Origin: Propioniciclava tarda
GTDB lineage: Bacteria > Actinomycetota > Actinomycetes > Propionibacteriales > Propionibacteriaceae
Length of the DNA: 64,000 nt
Assembly: GCF_900182665.1 (NCBI RefSeq)
Contig: NZ_FXTL01000017.1
Location: 1 to 64,000 of the forward strand
Direction: 5' to 3'
Shown: in pieces, positions 35,124 to 43,705 of the stretch
Position numbering within the stretch: position 1 is the first letter of the stretch
Layout of the letters: every line of letters begins with the position of its first letter
Notes under the pieces: generated by a model
The model's database searches: none
The model's input: the letters and a program-made list of their open reading frames with translations, nothing else
Told to the model about the DNA's origin: nothing
Program-made: the position numbers and the translations under genes

Positions 35124-37724
35124 ATGCTCGACATCGATACCCCCGATCAGTCCCCGGCTGAGGACTCGTCAGCCGCTCCCGCCACGCCGCCGAGGCGTCG
35201 CCGCGCCGCGAGCCGCCCGGCTGGACCTCCGGCCGTGATCGAGGCGGCCGCGGCTCCGCTCGCGCTGCCCGCCGTGCCGATGCCCTTTGCGCTGGAGGCC
35301 GCGGCTGAGCCGGTTGAGGAAGCCGTCGAGGAGGAGGCCGAGCCGGTCGACGAGGTCGACGCGGACGCAGCCGCCGAGACGGACGAGGCGGAACAGGCCG
35401 AAGAGCAAGCGGTGCCGGAGGCGGTCATCGTCGAGGCCGTAGCCGAACCGGCCGCCCCGCCGGCTCGCTCCCGCCGCCGGGCGAGCCGCGCCGCTGGACC
35501 CGCGGAGGCGCCTGCCCTGCTCGCCGGAGCCGACGATGTTGCCTTGGCCGAGCCGACCCTGCCCGACCCCGCGCCGGAGGCTGCTAGCGAGGCCGCCGAC
35601 GCACCTGCCCCCCAGCGCGGTCGCCGCCGCCGCCCTGCCGCCCGCGTCGCGGAGCCCGAGGCTTCGGACGCCGCCGCGACAGCCGAGGCGACCGAGTCCG
35701 AGCCGGACGCCGTCGCCGCCAGCTTGGCGGCCCTGGAGGAGTCCCGGCCGCGCCGGCGGTCGTCCCGCCGGAAGATCGTCGAGGAGGCCCCGCCGGCCGA
35801 CGACGTCGCCTCGGCGCTGGACAGCCTCGCCGCGGCCATCGCGTCCGATACCTCGGACGACGCCGACGACATCGATGACGACAACGCCGCCGCTGACGCT
35901 GAGTCCGAGGGCGACGATGATGCCGACGGCTCGGACGCCACGCCCCGCCGCCGTCGTCGCCGGGGTGGACGCCGCCGCCGCCGTGGCGCGGGCGAGCATT
36001 CCGCGGATGACTCAGCCGACGACGACGAGGCGTCCGACGAGGAAGGCGACCCGGCCACCGACGATGCGGAGGCGTCCGAGTCGAGCGACGGCCCGACCGT
36101 CGGAGCCGAGGGGTCCAGCCGACGCCGCCGGCGGCGTCGCCGTCGCGGCGAGGACGCGGGCGATGAAGCGTCCGAGGATGGCGTGGACGTGGTGGTCCGC
36201 GTCCGCGAGCCGCGTCGTACGCGGGCGTCCGAGCCGAACGACCAGATCACCGGCATCGAGGGCTCGACCCGGATGGAGGCGAAGAAGCAGCGCCGCCGCG
36301 AGGGCCGCGCAGCCGGACGCCGTCGCGCACCGATCCTGTCCGAGGCCGAGTTCCTCGCCCGCCGCGAGGCCGTCGACCGCCGCATGGTGATCCGCCAGCG
36401 CGACAACTACACCCAGATCGGGGTCCTTGAGGACGGCATCCTGGTCGAGCACTACGTCGACCGGGACAGCTCGGCGTCCATGATCGGGAACATCTACCTC
36501 GGACGCGTCCAGAACGTGCTGCCGTCGATGGAGGCGGCGTTCGTCGACATCGGACGCGGCCGCAACGCCGTCATCTACGCGGGCGAGATCGACTGGGACG
36601 GCTTCGGCGTTACCGGCGCCGATCGCAAGGTCGAGAAGGTGCTCAAGTCGGGACAGGCGGTCCTCGTCCAGGTCACGAAGGACCCGGTCGGAGCCAAGGG
36701 CGCGCGCCTGACCAGCCACGTCTCGATCCCGGGCCGCTACGTGGTCTACAGCCCCGGCGGTCAGCTGTCGGGCATCTCGCGCAAGCTTCCCGAGAACGAG
36801 CGCGCCCGCCTCAAGGGCATCCTCGACGAGCTCGTCGGAGAGAACGCGTCCGTGATCGTCCGGACGGCGGCCGAGGGGGCGTCCGAGGACGAGCTGGTGC
36901 GCGACGTCAACCGGCTCAAGGCGCAGTGGGAGGTCATCGAGAAGAAGGTGGCCCAGGGCAACAGCCCGCAGCTGCTCTACAGCGAGCCCGACCTGACCGT
37001 CCGCATCGTCCGTGACCTGTTCACCGAGGACTTCGCCGAGCTGGTCATCGACGGCAACGGCCAGGCCGAGGACGCCTACGAGACGGTCCAGGCCTACGTC
37101 ACCCACGTCGCCCCGCACCTGCAGGAGCGCCTGGTCAAGTGGAACCGCTGGACCCAGGGTGACCTGTTCGAGCACCACCGCGTCGACGAGCAGGTGGCGA
37201 AGGCCCTCGAGCGCAAGGTGCACCTGCCCAGCGGCGGCTCGCTGATCATCGACCGCACGGAGGCCATGACCGTCGTCGACGTCAACACCGGCAAGTTCAC
37301 GGGCACCCAGGGCAACCTGGAGGCCACGGTGACGTCGAACAACCTGGAGGCCGCCGAGGAGATCGTGCGGCAGCTTCGACTCCGCGATATCGGCGGCATC
37401 ATCGTGATCGACTTCATCGATATGGTGCTGCCCGCCAACCGCGAGCTGCTGCTACGCCGCCTCGTCGAGTGCCTGGGCCGCGACCGGACGCGCCACCAAG
37501 TCGCCGAGGTCACCTCGCTCGGTCTGGTGCAGATGACGCGCAAGAAGATCGGCACCGGGCTGGCCGAGGCGTTCAGCGTCCCGTGCGAGACCTGCAAGGG
37601 TCGCGGCTACCACATCCACGAGGCGCCCGTGAGCACGCAGGCGCCCGCCGATGGCGGCGAACGCGACCATCACAACGGTGGACGCCGCCGCAGCCACGGC
37701 AGCTCCGGTGGGAGCGCGGACTGA
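35124..37724 (+). CDS. rne: Ribonuclease E/G
   Basis: Endoribonuclease of 866 aa for mRNA decay and rRNA/tRNA maturation. Residues 1 to about 390 are a low-complexity extension of Ala/Glu/Asp-rich stretches broken by Arg-rich patches (RRRRRRGG-type), typical of actinobacterial RNase E and likely disordered RNA/protein-binding arms. The S1 and catalytic domains follow: catalytic DVNTGKF (Asp about 718) and DFIDM (about 762), and the Zn-link CETCKGRG (Cys821, Cys824). A short Arg/His-rich tail ends the protein. ATG at 35124 follows AAGGAGAG. Confidence 0.95.
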   Translation: MLDIDTPDQSPAEDSSAAPATPPRRRRAASRPAGPPAVIEAAAAPLALPAVPMPFALEAAAEPVEEAVEEEAEPVDEVDADAAAETDEAEQAEEQAVPEAVIVEAVAEPAAPPARSRRRASRAAGPAEAPALLAGADDVALAEPTLPDPAPEAASEAADAPAPQRGRRRRPAARVAEPEASDAAATAEATESEPDAVAASLAALEESRPRRRSSRRKIVEEAPPADDVASALDSLAAAIASDTSDDADDIDDDNAAADAESEGDDDADGSDATPRRRRRRGGRRRRRGAGEHSADDSADDDEASDEEGDPATDDAEASESSDGPTVGAEGSSRRRRRRRRRGEDAGDEASEDGVDVVVRVREPRRTRASEPNDQITGIEGSTRMEAKKQRRREGRAAGRRRAPILSEAEFLARREAVDRRMVIRQRDNYTQIGVLEDGILVEHYVDRDSSASMIGNIYLGRVQNVLPSMEAAFVDIGRGRNAVIYAGEIDWDGFGVTGADRKVEKVLKSGQAVLVQVTKDPVGAKGARLTSHVSIPGRYVVYSPGGQLSGISRKLPENERARLKGILDELVGENASVIVRTAAEGASEDELVRDVNRLKAQWEVIEKKVAQGNSPQLLYSEPDLTVRIVRDLFTEDFAELVIDGNGQAEDAYETVQAYVTHVAPHLQERLVKWNRWTQGDLFEHHRVDEQVAKALERKVHLPSGGSLIIDRTEAMTVVDVNTGKFTGTQGNLEATVTSNNLEAAEEIVRQLRLRDIGGIIVIDFIDMVLPANRELLLRRLVECLGRDRTRHQVAEVTSLGLVQMTRKKIGTGLAEAFSVPCETCKGRGYHIHEAPVSTQAPADGGERDHHNGGRRRSHGSSGGSAD

Positions 37725-37746
37725 TCGCGATCGACGGGGGACAGCG

Positions 37747-38703
37747 ATGATGTCGGCCTTCCCGGTGCTTCCGGACGGCCTGCGCCGGAGCGTGGAGTCG
37801 CATGGGGCGGCGGGCGCAGCCTGGCTGGCCGAGGTGCCCGGCCTGGTGATGGAGTGCGCCGAGGCGTGGCACGTCGACCTCGGCTACGCCATCGACCGGC
37901 CCGGCGAGGTGTTGCTCGTGCGCGGACGCGGCCGCAGCGGCCCCGTCGTGATCAAGATCCGTCCGCCGTGGTCGGACCTCGCGCCGGAGGCGTCCGTGCT
38001 GAGCGCCGCCCACGGCCGCGGCTACAGCCACCTGCTCGACGTGGACGAGACGCGCCGAGCGCTGCTGCTCGAAGGCCTCGGCCAGGAGTTGGACGTGGCC
38101 GCCGTCGAGGCACGCGAGGGCATTGCGGGTGTCGCCGACATCCTCATCAAGACGCTGCAGCAGGCCTGGACGGTGCCGTTGAACGCCGCCCTGCGGAGCT
38201 GCTCGCCGGCGTCCGACCTGAAGCAGACGATCCTCGCCCACCCGGCCCCGGACGGGATTCCCGACTGCGGACGAGCCGTCGAACGCGCGCTGGCCTATGC
38301 GGATCAGCGGCTCGCCGACACCGACCCCGTGCGCGAGGTCGTGGTGCACGGCGACCCGAAGCCCGCCACCCTGCGCAGCGTCCAGTCGCCCCGGCCGGGC
38401 GCCGAGAGCGGCTACGTGTTCATCGAGCCGAACTGCTTCCGCAGCGACCGCGAGTACGACCTCGGGGTGCTGCTCCGGGACGCCAACCGCGTTCTGTTGT
38501 CTGCCGAAGATCCCGTCGTCTTCGCGCGTCGGTGGTGCGCCGAGGTGGCCGAGGCAACCGGCTGCGACGCGGAAGTGATCTGGCAGTGGTCCTACGTCCA
38601 GCGGGTCGCGCTGGGGCTTCGGCTGTCGAACGGCCCCGAGCCGCTGGCCGGGCGGTCCTACCTGCAGACCGCGACAGCTTTGATCAGCCGCGTCCGCGGG
38701 TAG
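37747..38703 (+). CDS. APH(6)-like kinase-fold protein with degenerate catalytic motifs
   Basis: Protein of 318 aa of the aminoglycoside/hydroxyurea phosphotransferase (APH_6_hur) family. The catalytic loop reads His201-Gly-Asp-Pro-Lys-Pro-Ala-Thr208, so the metal-binding Asn of HGDPHPGN is Thr. The DFG-equivalent reads Glu227-Pro-Asn-Cys in place of Asp-Pro-Asp-Gly. The neighbouring paralogue keeps all of these. A pseudokinase or altered-metal enzyme is likely. It is probably co-transcribed with rne (22-bp gap, GGGGGA ribosome-binding site); the start could also be the next ATG at 37750. Confidence 0.8.
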   Translation: MMSAFPVLPDGLRRSVESHGAAGAAWLAEVPGLVMECAEAWHVDLGYAIDRPGEVLLVRGRGRSGPVVIKIRPPWSDLAPEASVLSAAHGRGYSHLLDVDETRRALLLEGLGQELDVAAVEAREGIAGVADILIKTLQQAWTVPLNAALRSCSPASDLKQTILAHPAPDGIPDCGRAVERALAYADQRLADTDPVREVVVHGDPKPATLRSVQSPRPGAESGYVFIEPNCFRSDREYDLGVLLRDANRVLLSAEDPVVFARRWCAEVAEATGCDAEVIWQWSYVQRVALGLRLSNGPEPLAGRSYLQTATALISRVRG

Positions 38704-38706
38704 GCT
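38701..38706 (+). promoter_or_regulatory. -10 box overlapping the stop codon of the kinase-fold gene
   Basis: TAGGCT, with TAG being the stop of the upstream gene. A start near 38713 would give a leader of about 27 nt with a GAGAGG ribosome-binding site. Confidence 0.45.
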
Positions 38707-38739
38707 CAAGACGACCGGTCTGCCGAGAGGTGCCCAGCG

Positions 38740-39726
38740 ATGAACCTCAACCCCCCTTCACGGACTCACCTGATGACGCTGACGGACGAGCGTCAACAGT
38801 GGCAAGACCGACTCCCAGAACTGAAGGGGGAGTGTCAGCGGCGTTGGGGTCTCGAGATCGGGGATGCCATCGTGCATCGCGCACCGTCCGCGGTGTTCAA
38901 CGTGAGAGCCCGGGGGCGCGCGGCGGTTCTCAAGCTGGCGGTTCCGGGTGCCCACCTGACCCAGCAAGCTGCCATCCTGCGCGCGGCTGCGGGTCAGGGC
39001 TACGTCCACCTCTACGACGCGGATCTTGAGCTGGGGGCGCTCCTCCTGGAGCACCTGGGCCCGTCACTGCAGGAGCAGGGCGAGGCCCTCTACGACTCGC
39101 TGCTGCCGACCGGCGCCCTGGCCTTCCTGCAAGACTCCAAGCTCAGCCAGCCGGTGATCGACACCCTTCGGCAGGTCTGGGCGCTGCCGCACGAGCTCGC
39201 CGAACTCCCGGACGACTCGACCTATAAGGCCGCGAGCCTGCGCGACCTCATCGACGGCCTGCGGACGCATCCCCAGGTGCGTCCCGAGCATGCCGAGGCC
39301 ATCGACCGGGCCCGGTTGTACGCCGAGCAGCGGCTGTCCGCCCGCGAGGCCGCGCTGATGGTGATGTGCCACGGCGACCCGCATCCGGGCAACCTGCTGC
39401 AGGTCCTGTCGCCTCGGCCGGGCGCCCCCACCGGCTACGTCTGGGTCGACCCGGACGGCTTCCTCTGTGAGGCGGAGTACGACCTCGGGGTGGTCCTCCG
39501 CGGCTTCAACCGGCTGGTGCTCGCGGCCGACGACCCGGTGATCACGCTGCGCGCCTGGTGCGCCGCCCTGGCGGAGGCGACCGGCACCGACGGCGAGGCC
39601 GTCTGGCAGTGGTCCTTCATCGAGCGGGTGACGACCGGGCTCTACCTCATCGATCAGGGACGCCCGCGGCAGGGTCTGCCGTTCCTGGACTCGGCCGCCT
39701 GGTTGATCGCGCGGCGCCGCGCCTGA
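38740..39726 (+). CDS. APH(6)-like small-molecule kinase
   Basis: Protein of 328 aa, paralogue of the preceding gene. The N-lobe Lys lies in RAAVLKLAVPG. The catalytic loop CHGDPHPGN (His211, Asp213, Asn218) and metal Asp237 (VDPDG) are intact, so it should be an active ATP-dependent kinase. Database members are often labelled streptomycin or hydroxyurea resistance, but the chromosomal context here argues for a housekeeping substrate. It ends 6 bp from the convergent response regulator. Confidence 0.85.
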   Translation: MNLNPPSRTHLMTLTDERQQWQDRLPELKGECQRRWGLEIGDAIVHRAPSAVFNVRARGRAAVLKLAVPGAHLTQQAAILRAAAGQGYVHLYDADLELGALLLEHLGPSLQEQGEALYDSLLPTGALAFLQDSKLSQPVIDTLRQVWALPHELAELPDDSTYKAASLRDLIDGLRTHPQVRPEHAEAIDRARLYAEQRLSAREAALMVMCHGDPHPGNLLQVLSPRPGAPTGYVWVDPDGFLCEAEYDLGVVLRGFNRLVLAADDPVITLRAWCAALAEATGTDGEAVWQWSFIERVTTGLYLIDQGRPRQGLPFLDSAAWLIARRRA

Positions 39727-39732
39727 GCGCGC

Positions 39733-40383
39733 TCAGGCCACGTTGTGGTCGCGCGCCCACATGGCCGCGCTGGTGCGGTCCAGGACGCCGATCTGCCGGT
39801 AGATGTTGCCGAGATGCGCCTTCACGGTGCCCTCGGTGATGCCGAGCCGCTTGGCGATCTGCTTGTTGGCGTGCCCGCGCGCGACCTCGGCCAGCACCTG
39901 CAGTTCGCGCTGGCTGAGCCCCGACTCGTCGACCGAGGACGCCCCCGGCTGCGGTGCGTTGGGGAGCAGGACGCCGGCCACGCGGGGGTCGATGGGCACG
40001 TGTCCCTCGGCCGCCGACCGGACTCCCGCCAGCAGGTCGCGGGGTTCGGAGTCCTTGAGCAAGTAGCCGATCGCGCCGGCCGCGAGCGCCTGCTCGACGC
40101 GGGAGCGATCGGAGTAGGACGACAGCACGACGACCCGCGTGTCGACGTCGAGGGCGCGCAGCGACCGGGTCGCCTCGACGCCGCCGACCCGCGCCATCGA
40201 CAGGTCCATCAGCAACACCTTCGGGTGATGCTCGGTCACCAGGTCCACCACCTCGTCCCCGTCGGACGCCTCAGCGACGACGACGATGTCGTCGACCGAC
40301 TCGAGGGCCGCTCGGATTCCCGCCCGCACCAGCGGATGGTCGTCGGCGATCGCCACCGTGATGGGCTCTGCACCTGCGTTCAC
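39733..40383 (-). CDS. NarL/LuxR-family response regulator
   Basis: Protein of 216 aa. Receiver domain with acidic pocket Asp14/Asp15, phospho-acceptor Asp60 (VLLMDLSM) and Lys in YLLKDSEP, then a LuxR-type helix-turn-helix (LSQRELQVLAEVARGHANKQIAKRL in two parts). GTG at 40383 overlaps the kinase gene's stop (GTGA). A long in-frame extension upstream is antisense of the kinase gene and is rejected. Targets are unknown. Confidence 0.93.
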   Translation of the reverse strand: MNAGAEPITVAIADDHPLVRAGIRAALESVDDIVVVAEASDGDEVVDLVTEHHPKVLLMDLSMARVGGVEATRSLRALDVDTRVVVLSSYSDRSRVEQALAAGAIGYLLKDSEPRDLLAGVRSAAEGHVPIDPRVAGVLLPNAPQPGASSVDESGLSQRELQVLAEVARGHANKQIAKRLGITEGTVKAHLGNIYRQIGVLDRTSAAMWARDHNVA

Positions 40384-41732
40384 GCGTGGTCCTTTCTGAG
40401 TTCCCAGCATGTGCCGTCTGATCCCGAGGCTACCCGCAGCGTCGCGCCCGCCTCGGCGGCGATGTCGGACAGGATGCGGACGCCGTAGTGCCCCTTCGTC
40501 GGCGTCAGCATGGTCTGGCTGACGTCGAAGCCGTGGCCGTTGTCCGAGACCGTCAGCTGCCACGAGCCCGGTTCCTGCGTCAGCCGGACGCCCACGGCCG
40601 TCGCCCGGGCGTGCTTGGCGACGTTCCGCAGGCACTCCTGGGTCACCCGGAACGCGAGCCGACGGTCGACCGCCGACAGGCCCTCGTCGTCGACGGCGGC
40701 CGTGGTGACGAGACCCCTCGATCGCAGGGAGGCAAGCAGGTCGTCCACCGCCACGGACAGGCCCTGCTCGTCCAGCGGCGCGGGGTAGAGGTCGACCAGC
40801 AGCGTCCGTAGCGAGCCGATCGTGCCGCGCACCGCTTGCGCCGCACCGTCGACGGTGGCCGCGGCGTCCGCCTGGCCCGCGCCGGCCAGCCTGGCGGCCG
40901 CGGTGGACAGCGCCAGCGTGTTGCCGACGAGTTCTTGGACTGGCCCGTCGTGCAGCGAGGCGGCGATGCGGCGTCGCTCCAGATCGGACGCCTCGACGGC
41001 GTTGCGCAGCAGCGCCTCGCGCTGGCGCGTCCCTTCTCCGATGCGCCGCAGCAGCTGGAACGCGACGGGGAACACCATCGCCGTGAGCAGTGCCAGGCTG
41101 CCGACGAGCAGCACCAGGAAGGCCCGCCACATCTCCCGGGCGCGCTCGCCGACGATGTTGTAGTCGAGGTAGACCTCCAACAGGGCGCGTCCGGACGCGC
41201 CGACCAGGCCCTGGCGCACCTCGATCACGCGCGCGACCGACCGTTCGTAGGCGTCCTCATCGCCCGTCGGGTTCGAGATGATCGTCTCGACCGGGCCGCC
41301 GGAGGAGGCGAGCGACTGGAGGCGTCCGAGGGGAAACTCTTGCCCGATCAACCGGTGCTCGTCGGAATACAGCACCTTGCCGGTGTCGGAAAAGAGCTTC
41401 ACCCGGATCACGCCGTAGTGGTTCATCGCGGGCAGGACCCCGAGGTCGAGGTCACGGATGGCGTCCTGATTGCCCTGCGCGAGGCCGGTCGTGACCCGCG
41501 GGGCGATCTCGCTGGCCAAGATGTCGGTGATGCGGATGCCCTCCGACAAGGTGTCGTGCTCGGCGAGTCGGGTCGCCACGTAGAAGCCCATCACGCCGAT
41601 CAGGAGGCTGACCACGGCCGCCGCGGCCAGCATGCGGAGGACGACCTGGCGGGGGCTGGGGATGCGCCCGATCCGGATCCCCGACTGCGGTGCCGCCAGG
41701 ACGACCCAGCCGTCCTGGGAGACATTGCTCAC
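40380..41732 (-). CDS. NarL-type sensor histidine kinase (HisKA_3)
   Basis: Membrane kinase of 450 aa. TM1 at about 33-53, an extracytoplasmic sensor of about 150 residues, TM2 at about 205-230, then the dimerisation/phospho-acceptor helix ERRRIAASLHDGPVQELV (His261) and a HATPase_c domain (NVAKHARA, DNGHGFD). GTG at 41732 is supported by a TACTGT box 6 nt upstream (leaderless). It is translationally coupled to its response regulator. The sensed signal is unknown. Confidence 0.92.
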   Translation of the reverse strand: MSNVSQDGWVVLAAPQSGIRIGRIPSPRQVVLRMLAAAAVVSLLIGVMGFYVATRLAEHDTLSEGIRITDILASEIAPRVTTGLAQGNQDAIRDLDLGVLPAMNHYGVIRVKLFSDTGKVLYSDEHRLIGQEFPLGRLQSLASSGGPVETIISNPTGDEDAYERSVARVIEVRQGLVGASGRALLEVYLDYNIVGERAREMWRAFLVLLVGSLALLTAMVFPVAFQLLRRIGEGTRQREALLRNAVEASDLERRRIAASLHDGPVQELVGNTLALSTAAARLAGAGQADAAATVDGAAQAVRGTIGSLRTLLVDLYPAPLDEQGLSVAVDDLLASLRSRGLVTTAAVDDEGLSAVDRRLAFRVTQECLRNVAKHARATAVGVRLTQEPGSWQLTVSDNGHGFDVSQTMLTPTKGHYGVRILSDIAAEAGATLRVASGSDGTCWELRKDHA

Positions 41733-41738
41733 CAGGAG

Positions 41739-41744
41739 ACAGTA
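41739..41744 (-). promoter_or_regulatory. -10 box of leaderless histidine kinase promoter
   Basis: TACTGT on the minus strand, 6 nt before the GTG at 41732. Confidence 0.5.
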
Positions 41745-41746
41745 GC

Positions 41747-41773
41747 GGCCCGGCCCCTGGTCGGGGCCGGGCC
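41747..41773 (-). terminator. Perfect 11-bp GC hairpin after cytochrome b5-like lipoprotein gene
   Basis: GGCCCGGCCCC (41747-41757), loop TGGTC, GGGGCCGGGCC (41763-41773). It separates the lipoprotein gene from the two-component promoter. Confidence 0.75.
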
Positions 41774-41784
41774 AGCGAGCGTTC

Positions 41785-42213
41785 TCAGGCCAGGGCGCCC
41801 AGCTTGAACGTTGCCAGGCGGCTGTTCGGCTGGGACTCCTTGCCGTGCTCAGCCGTGAAGGCGGCGGAGGCGTCCTTGCCGCACATGTTCTGGATGCGCT
41901 GTGCGCCGCCCGGGTGCGCGCTGATCCAGGCGGTGAGGTCGTAGACGGAGCCGTTGACGGCGCTCCAGCACGACGTCGCCGAGGCGTGCTCGGCGACCTG
42001 GGCCATCGTGTACGTCGTGGCCGTGGCGGCTTGGCTGGTGGTGGTGGTCGTCGTGGTAGCGGGCTTGGTCGACGTGGTCGTGGTGGTCGCCGCGGCCTTA
42101 CTGGTGGACGTGGTGGACGTGGGCGCGGTCGTCCCGGAGCAGCCGGCGAGCAACACTCCGCTCACGGTCACGGCTGCGATGCCGGCGGCGTAGCGAAGAG
42201 ACGCGATCTTCAT
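41785..42213 (-). CDS. Secreted lipoprotein with cytochrome b5-like heme domain
   Basis: Protein of 142 aa. Lipoprotein signal peptide with VLLAGC (Cys25), a Thr/Ser/Ala-only linker of about 40 residues that suggests a glycosylated or extended stalk, then a cytochrome b5 fold. HPGG is at 100-103 (axial His100) with the second axial His123 in AEHGKES. It should be an outer-face, b-type heme carrier. No reductase partner is adjacent. A TAGGCT -10 on the minus strand (42262-42267) gives a leader of about 42 nt. Confidence 0.85.
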   Translation of the reverse strand: MKIASLRYAAGIAAVTVSGVLLAGCSGTTAPTSTTSTSKAAATTTTTSTKPATTTTTTTSQAATATTYTMAQVAEHASATSCWSAVNGSVYDLTAWISAHPGGAQRIQNMCGKDASAAFTAEHGKESQPNSRLATFKLGALA

Positions 42214-42327
42214 TCGTTGACACTTTCGTTCGGAGTCAGACAGGGCCCAGGGGCCGTGATCAGCCTAGTCATGCGCTGTGCGCGATCCCATTGGACCATG
42301 CGCCTACGACCATGAGGCCCGGCGCTA

Positions 42328-43659
42328 TCAGGCGAATAGGAAGCTGACGGTGTGGATCGCAAGGCCGGCCAACGCACCCACGATCGTTCCGTTGATCCGG
42401 ATGAACTGGAGGTCTCTGCCCACGTGCAGCTCGATCTTCTTGGACGCCTGTTGCCCGTCCCAGCTCTTGATCGTGTGCGAGATCACGGTGGACAGCTCGC
42501 GTCCGTACTGCCCGACCGCCCAGGACGCCGCGTCCGCGATCGTCGAGTTGACCCGCGACTGCGTCGCCGGGTCGGAGGCCAGCGAGCCACCCAGGCGGGC
42601 GAGGGCGTCCTCGGCTCGGGTCCACAGGGTGGAGCCGTGATCGTCCATGGCGCCGTCGATGCTGCTGCGGAGCCCCTGCCACAGGCTGACGGCCGCGTCG
42701 GCGACGGCCGGATGCTGCAGCAGCCGCTCCTTGAGCGCCTCGGTGCGCCGCTGGACGCTGCTGTCGCGCTGCAGGTCACCGGCCACCCGCAGGAGCAGGT
42801 CGTCGAGGGCCTTGCGGGCCGCGTGGTCCGGGGCGTTACGCACCTCGACCAGCCAGTCGACGGCCTGCTGGTAGCTCCACTTGCCGACCTTGTCGTTGAC
42901 GAGGCGCGGCGCCCAACGAGGCGCCTTGTCGCCGACGAGCGAGCTGAACCGTTCGGGGTTGGCCAGCAGCCAGCGCCCCGAAAGGTTGATGAGCAGATCG
43001 ACCGCGCCCCGGTGACTGCCGTCTGAAACGACGCGGTCGAGGAGGCGTCCGAGCGTGGGGGAGATGGGCTCGCGCAGGAGCCGGGGGACGATTGACCCGG
43101 TCGCCACCGACCGCACGTCGTCGTCCTTGACCCGTCCGAGCGCGGCGCGGGTGATGCGCGTCGCCTCGGTCACCACGCGATTGGCGTGCGCCGGATCACT
43201 CAGCCAAGCGCCGAACTTGCTGGCCAGGCCGGCGTCCGCGATCCGTCCGCGGACGACGTCTTCGGTGAGGAAGTTCTCGGCGAAGAAGTCCTGCAGCGAG
43301 GTGGCCAGGTCGTCCTTCTTGCGGGGGATGATCGCCGTGTGCGGGATCGGAATCCCCAAGGGGTGACGGAACAGCGCGGTGACGGCGAACCAGTCGGCCA
43401 GCCCGCCCACCATCGCCGCCTCGGCGGCAGTGTTGACGAAGCCCCAGACGCCGGAGTGGTCGAGGCGCATGGTGAGCAGGTACACCACGGCGGCCCCGAT
43501 CAGCAGGCCGAGCGCGACCCGCTTCATCTTGCGCAGCCGCGCCAGGCGGACGGCGTCGGCGTCCGAGATCACCGACGGATCCCAGCGGCCGCGCGCCGGG
43601 CTCGGCTGGCCGCCCACGGCGTGTCGGGGTCCTGCGGCGCTCGCGCTCGTCGTCTCCAC
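42328..43659 (-). CDS. DUF445 membrane-associated protein
   Basis: Protein of about 443 aa of the DUF445/YjiN family: an N-terminal TM helix (VALGLLIGAAVVYLLTMR), the family signature EAAMVGGLADWFAVTALFRHPLGIPIPHTAI read in parts (GGLADWFAVTALFRHP), a long coiled-coil-rich middle and a C-terminal TM helix. The GTG at 43659 is the most likely start but is not certain; TAGACC lies only 3-4 nt upstream. Function is unknown. Confidence 0.82.
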   Translation of the reverse strand: METTSASAAGPRHAVGGQPSPARGRWDPSVISDADAVRLARLRKMKRVALGLLIGAAVVYLLTMRLDHSGVWGFVNTAAEAAMVGGLADWFAVTALFRHPLGIPIPHTAIIPRKKDDLATSLQDFFAENFLTEDVVRGRIADAGLASKFGAWLSDPAHANRVVTEATRITRAALGRVKDDDVRSVATGSIVPRLLREPISPTLGRLLDRVVSDGSHRGAVDLLINLSGRWLLANPERFSSLVGDKAPRWAPRLVNDKVGKWSYQQAVDWLVEVRNAPDHAARKALDDLLLRVAGDLQRDSSVQRRTEALKERLLQHPAVADAAVSLWQGLRSSIDGAMDDHGSTLWTRAEDALARLGGSLASDPATQSRVNSTIADAASWAVGQYGRELSTVISHTIKSWDGQQASKKIELHVGRDLQFIRINGTIVGALAGLAIHTVSFLFA

Positions 43660-43661
43660 GG

Positions 43662-43671
43662 GGTCTAGGTT
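43662..43671. promoter_or_regulatory. Overlapping divergent -10-like boxes (DUF445 / PIG-L)
   Basis: The stretch GGTCTAGGTT carries TAGGTT on the plus strand (43666-43671) and TAGACC on the minus strand, sharing the TA step, as at 14406-14415. Confidence 0.4.
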
Positions 43672-43705
43672 TCCACGTCCCGTCAAACCCGCGATGATGG
43701 CCCGC

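Noticed and set aside
37747-39726. Streptomycin resistance genes
   Set aside because: Family membership only; chromosomal core context, no mobile signatures and one copy catalytically degenerate.
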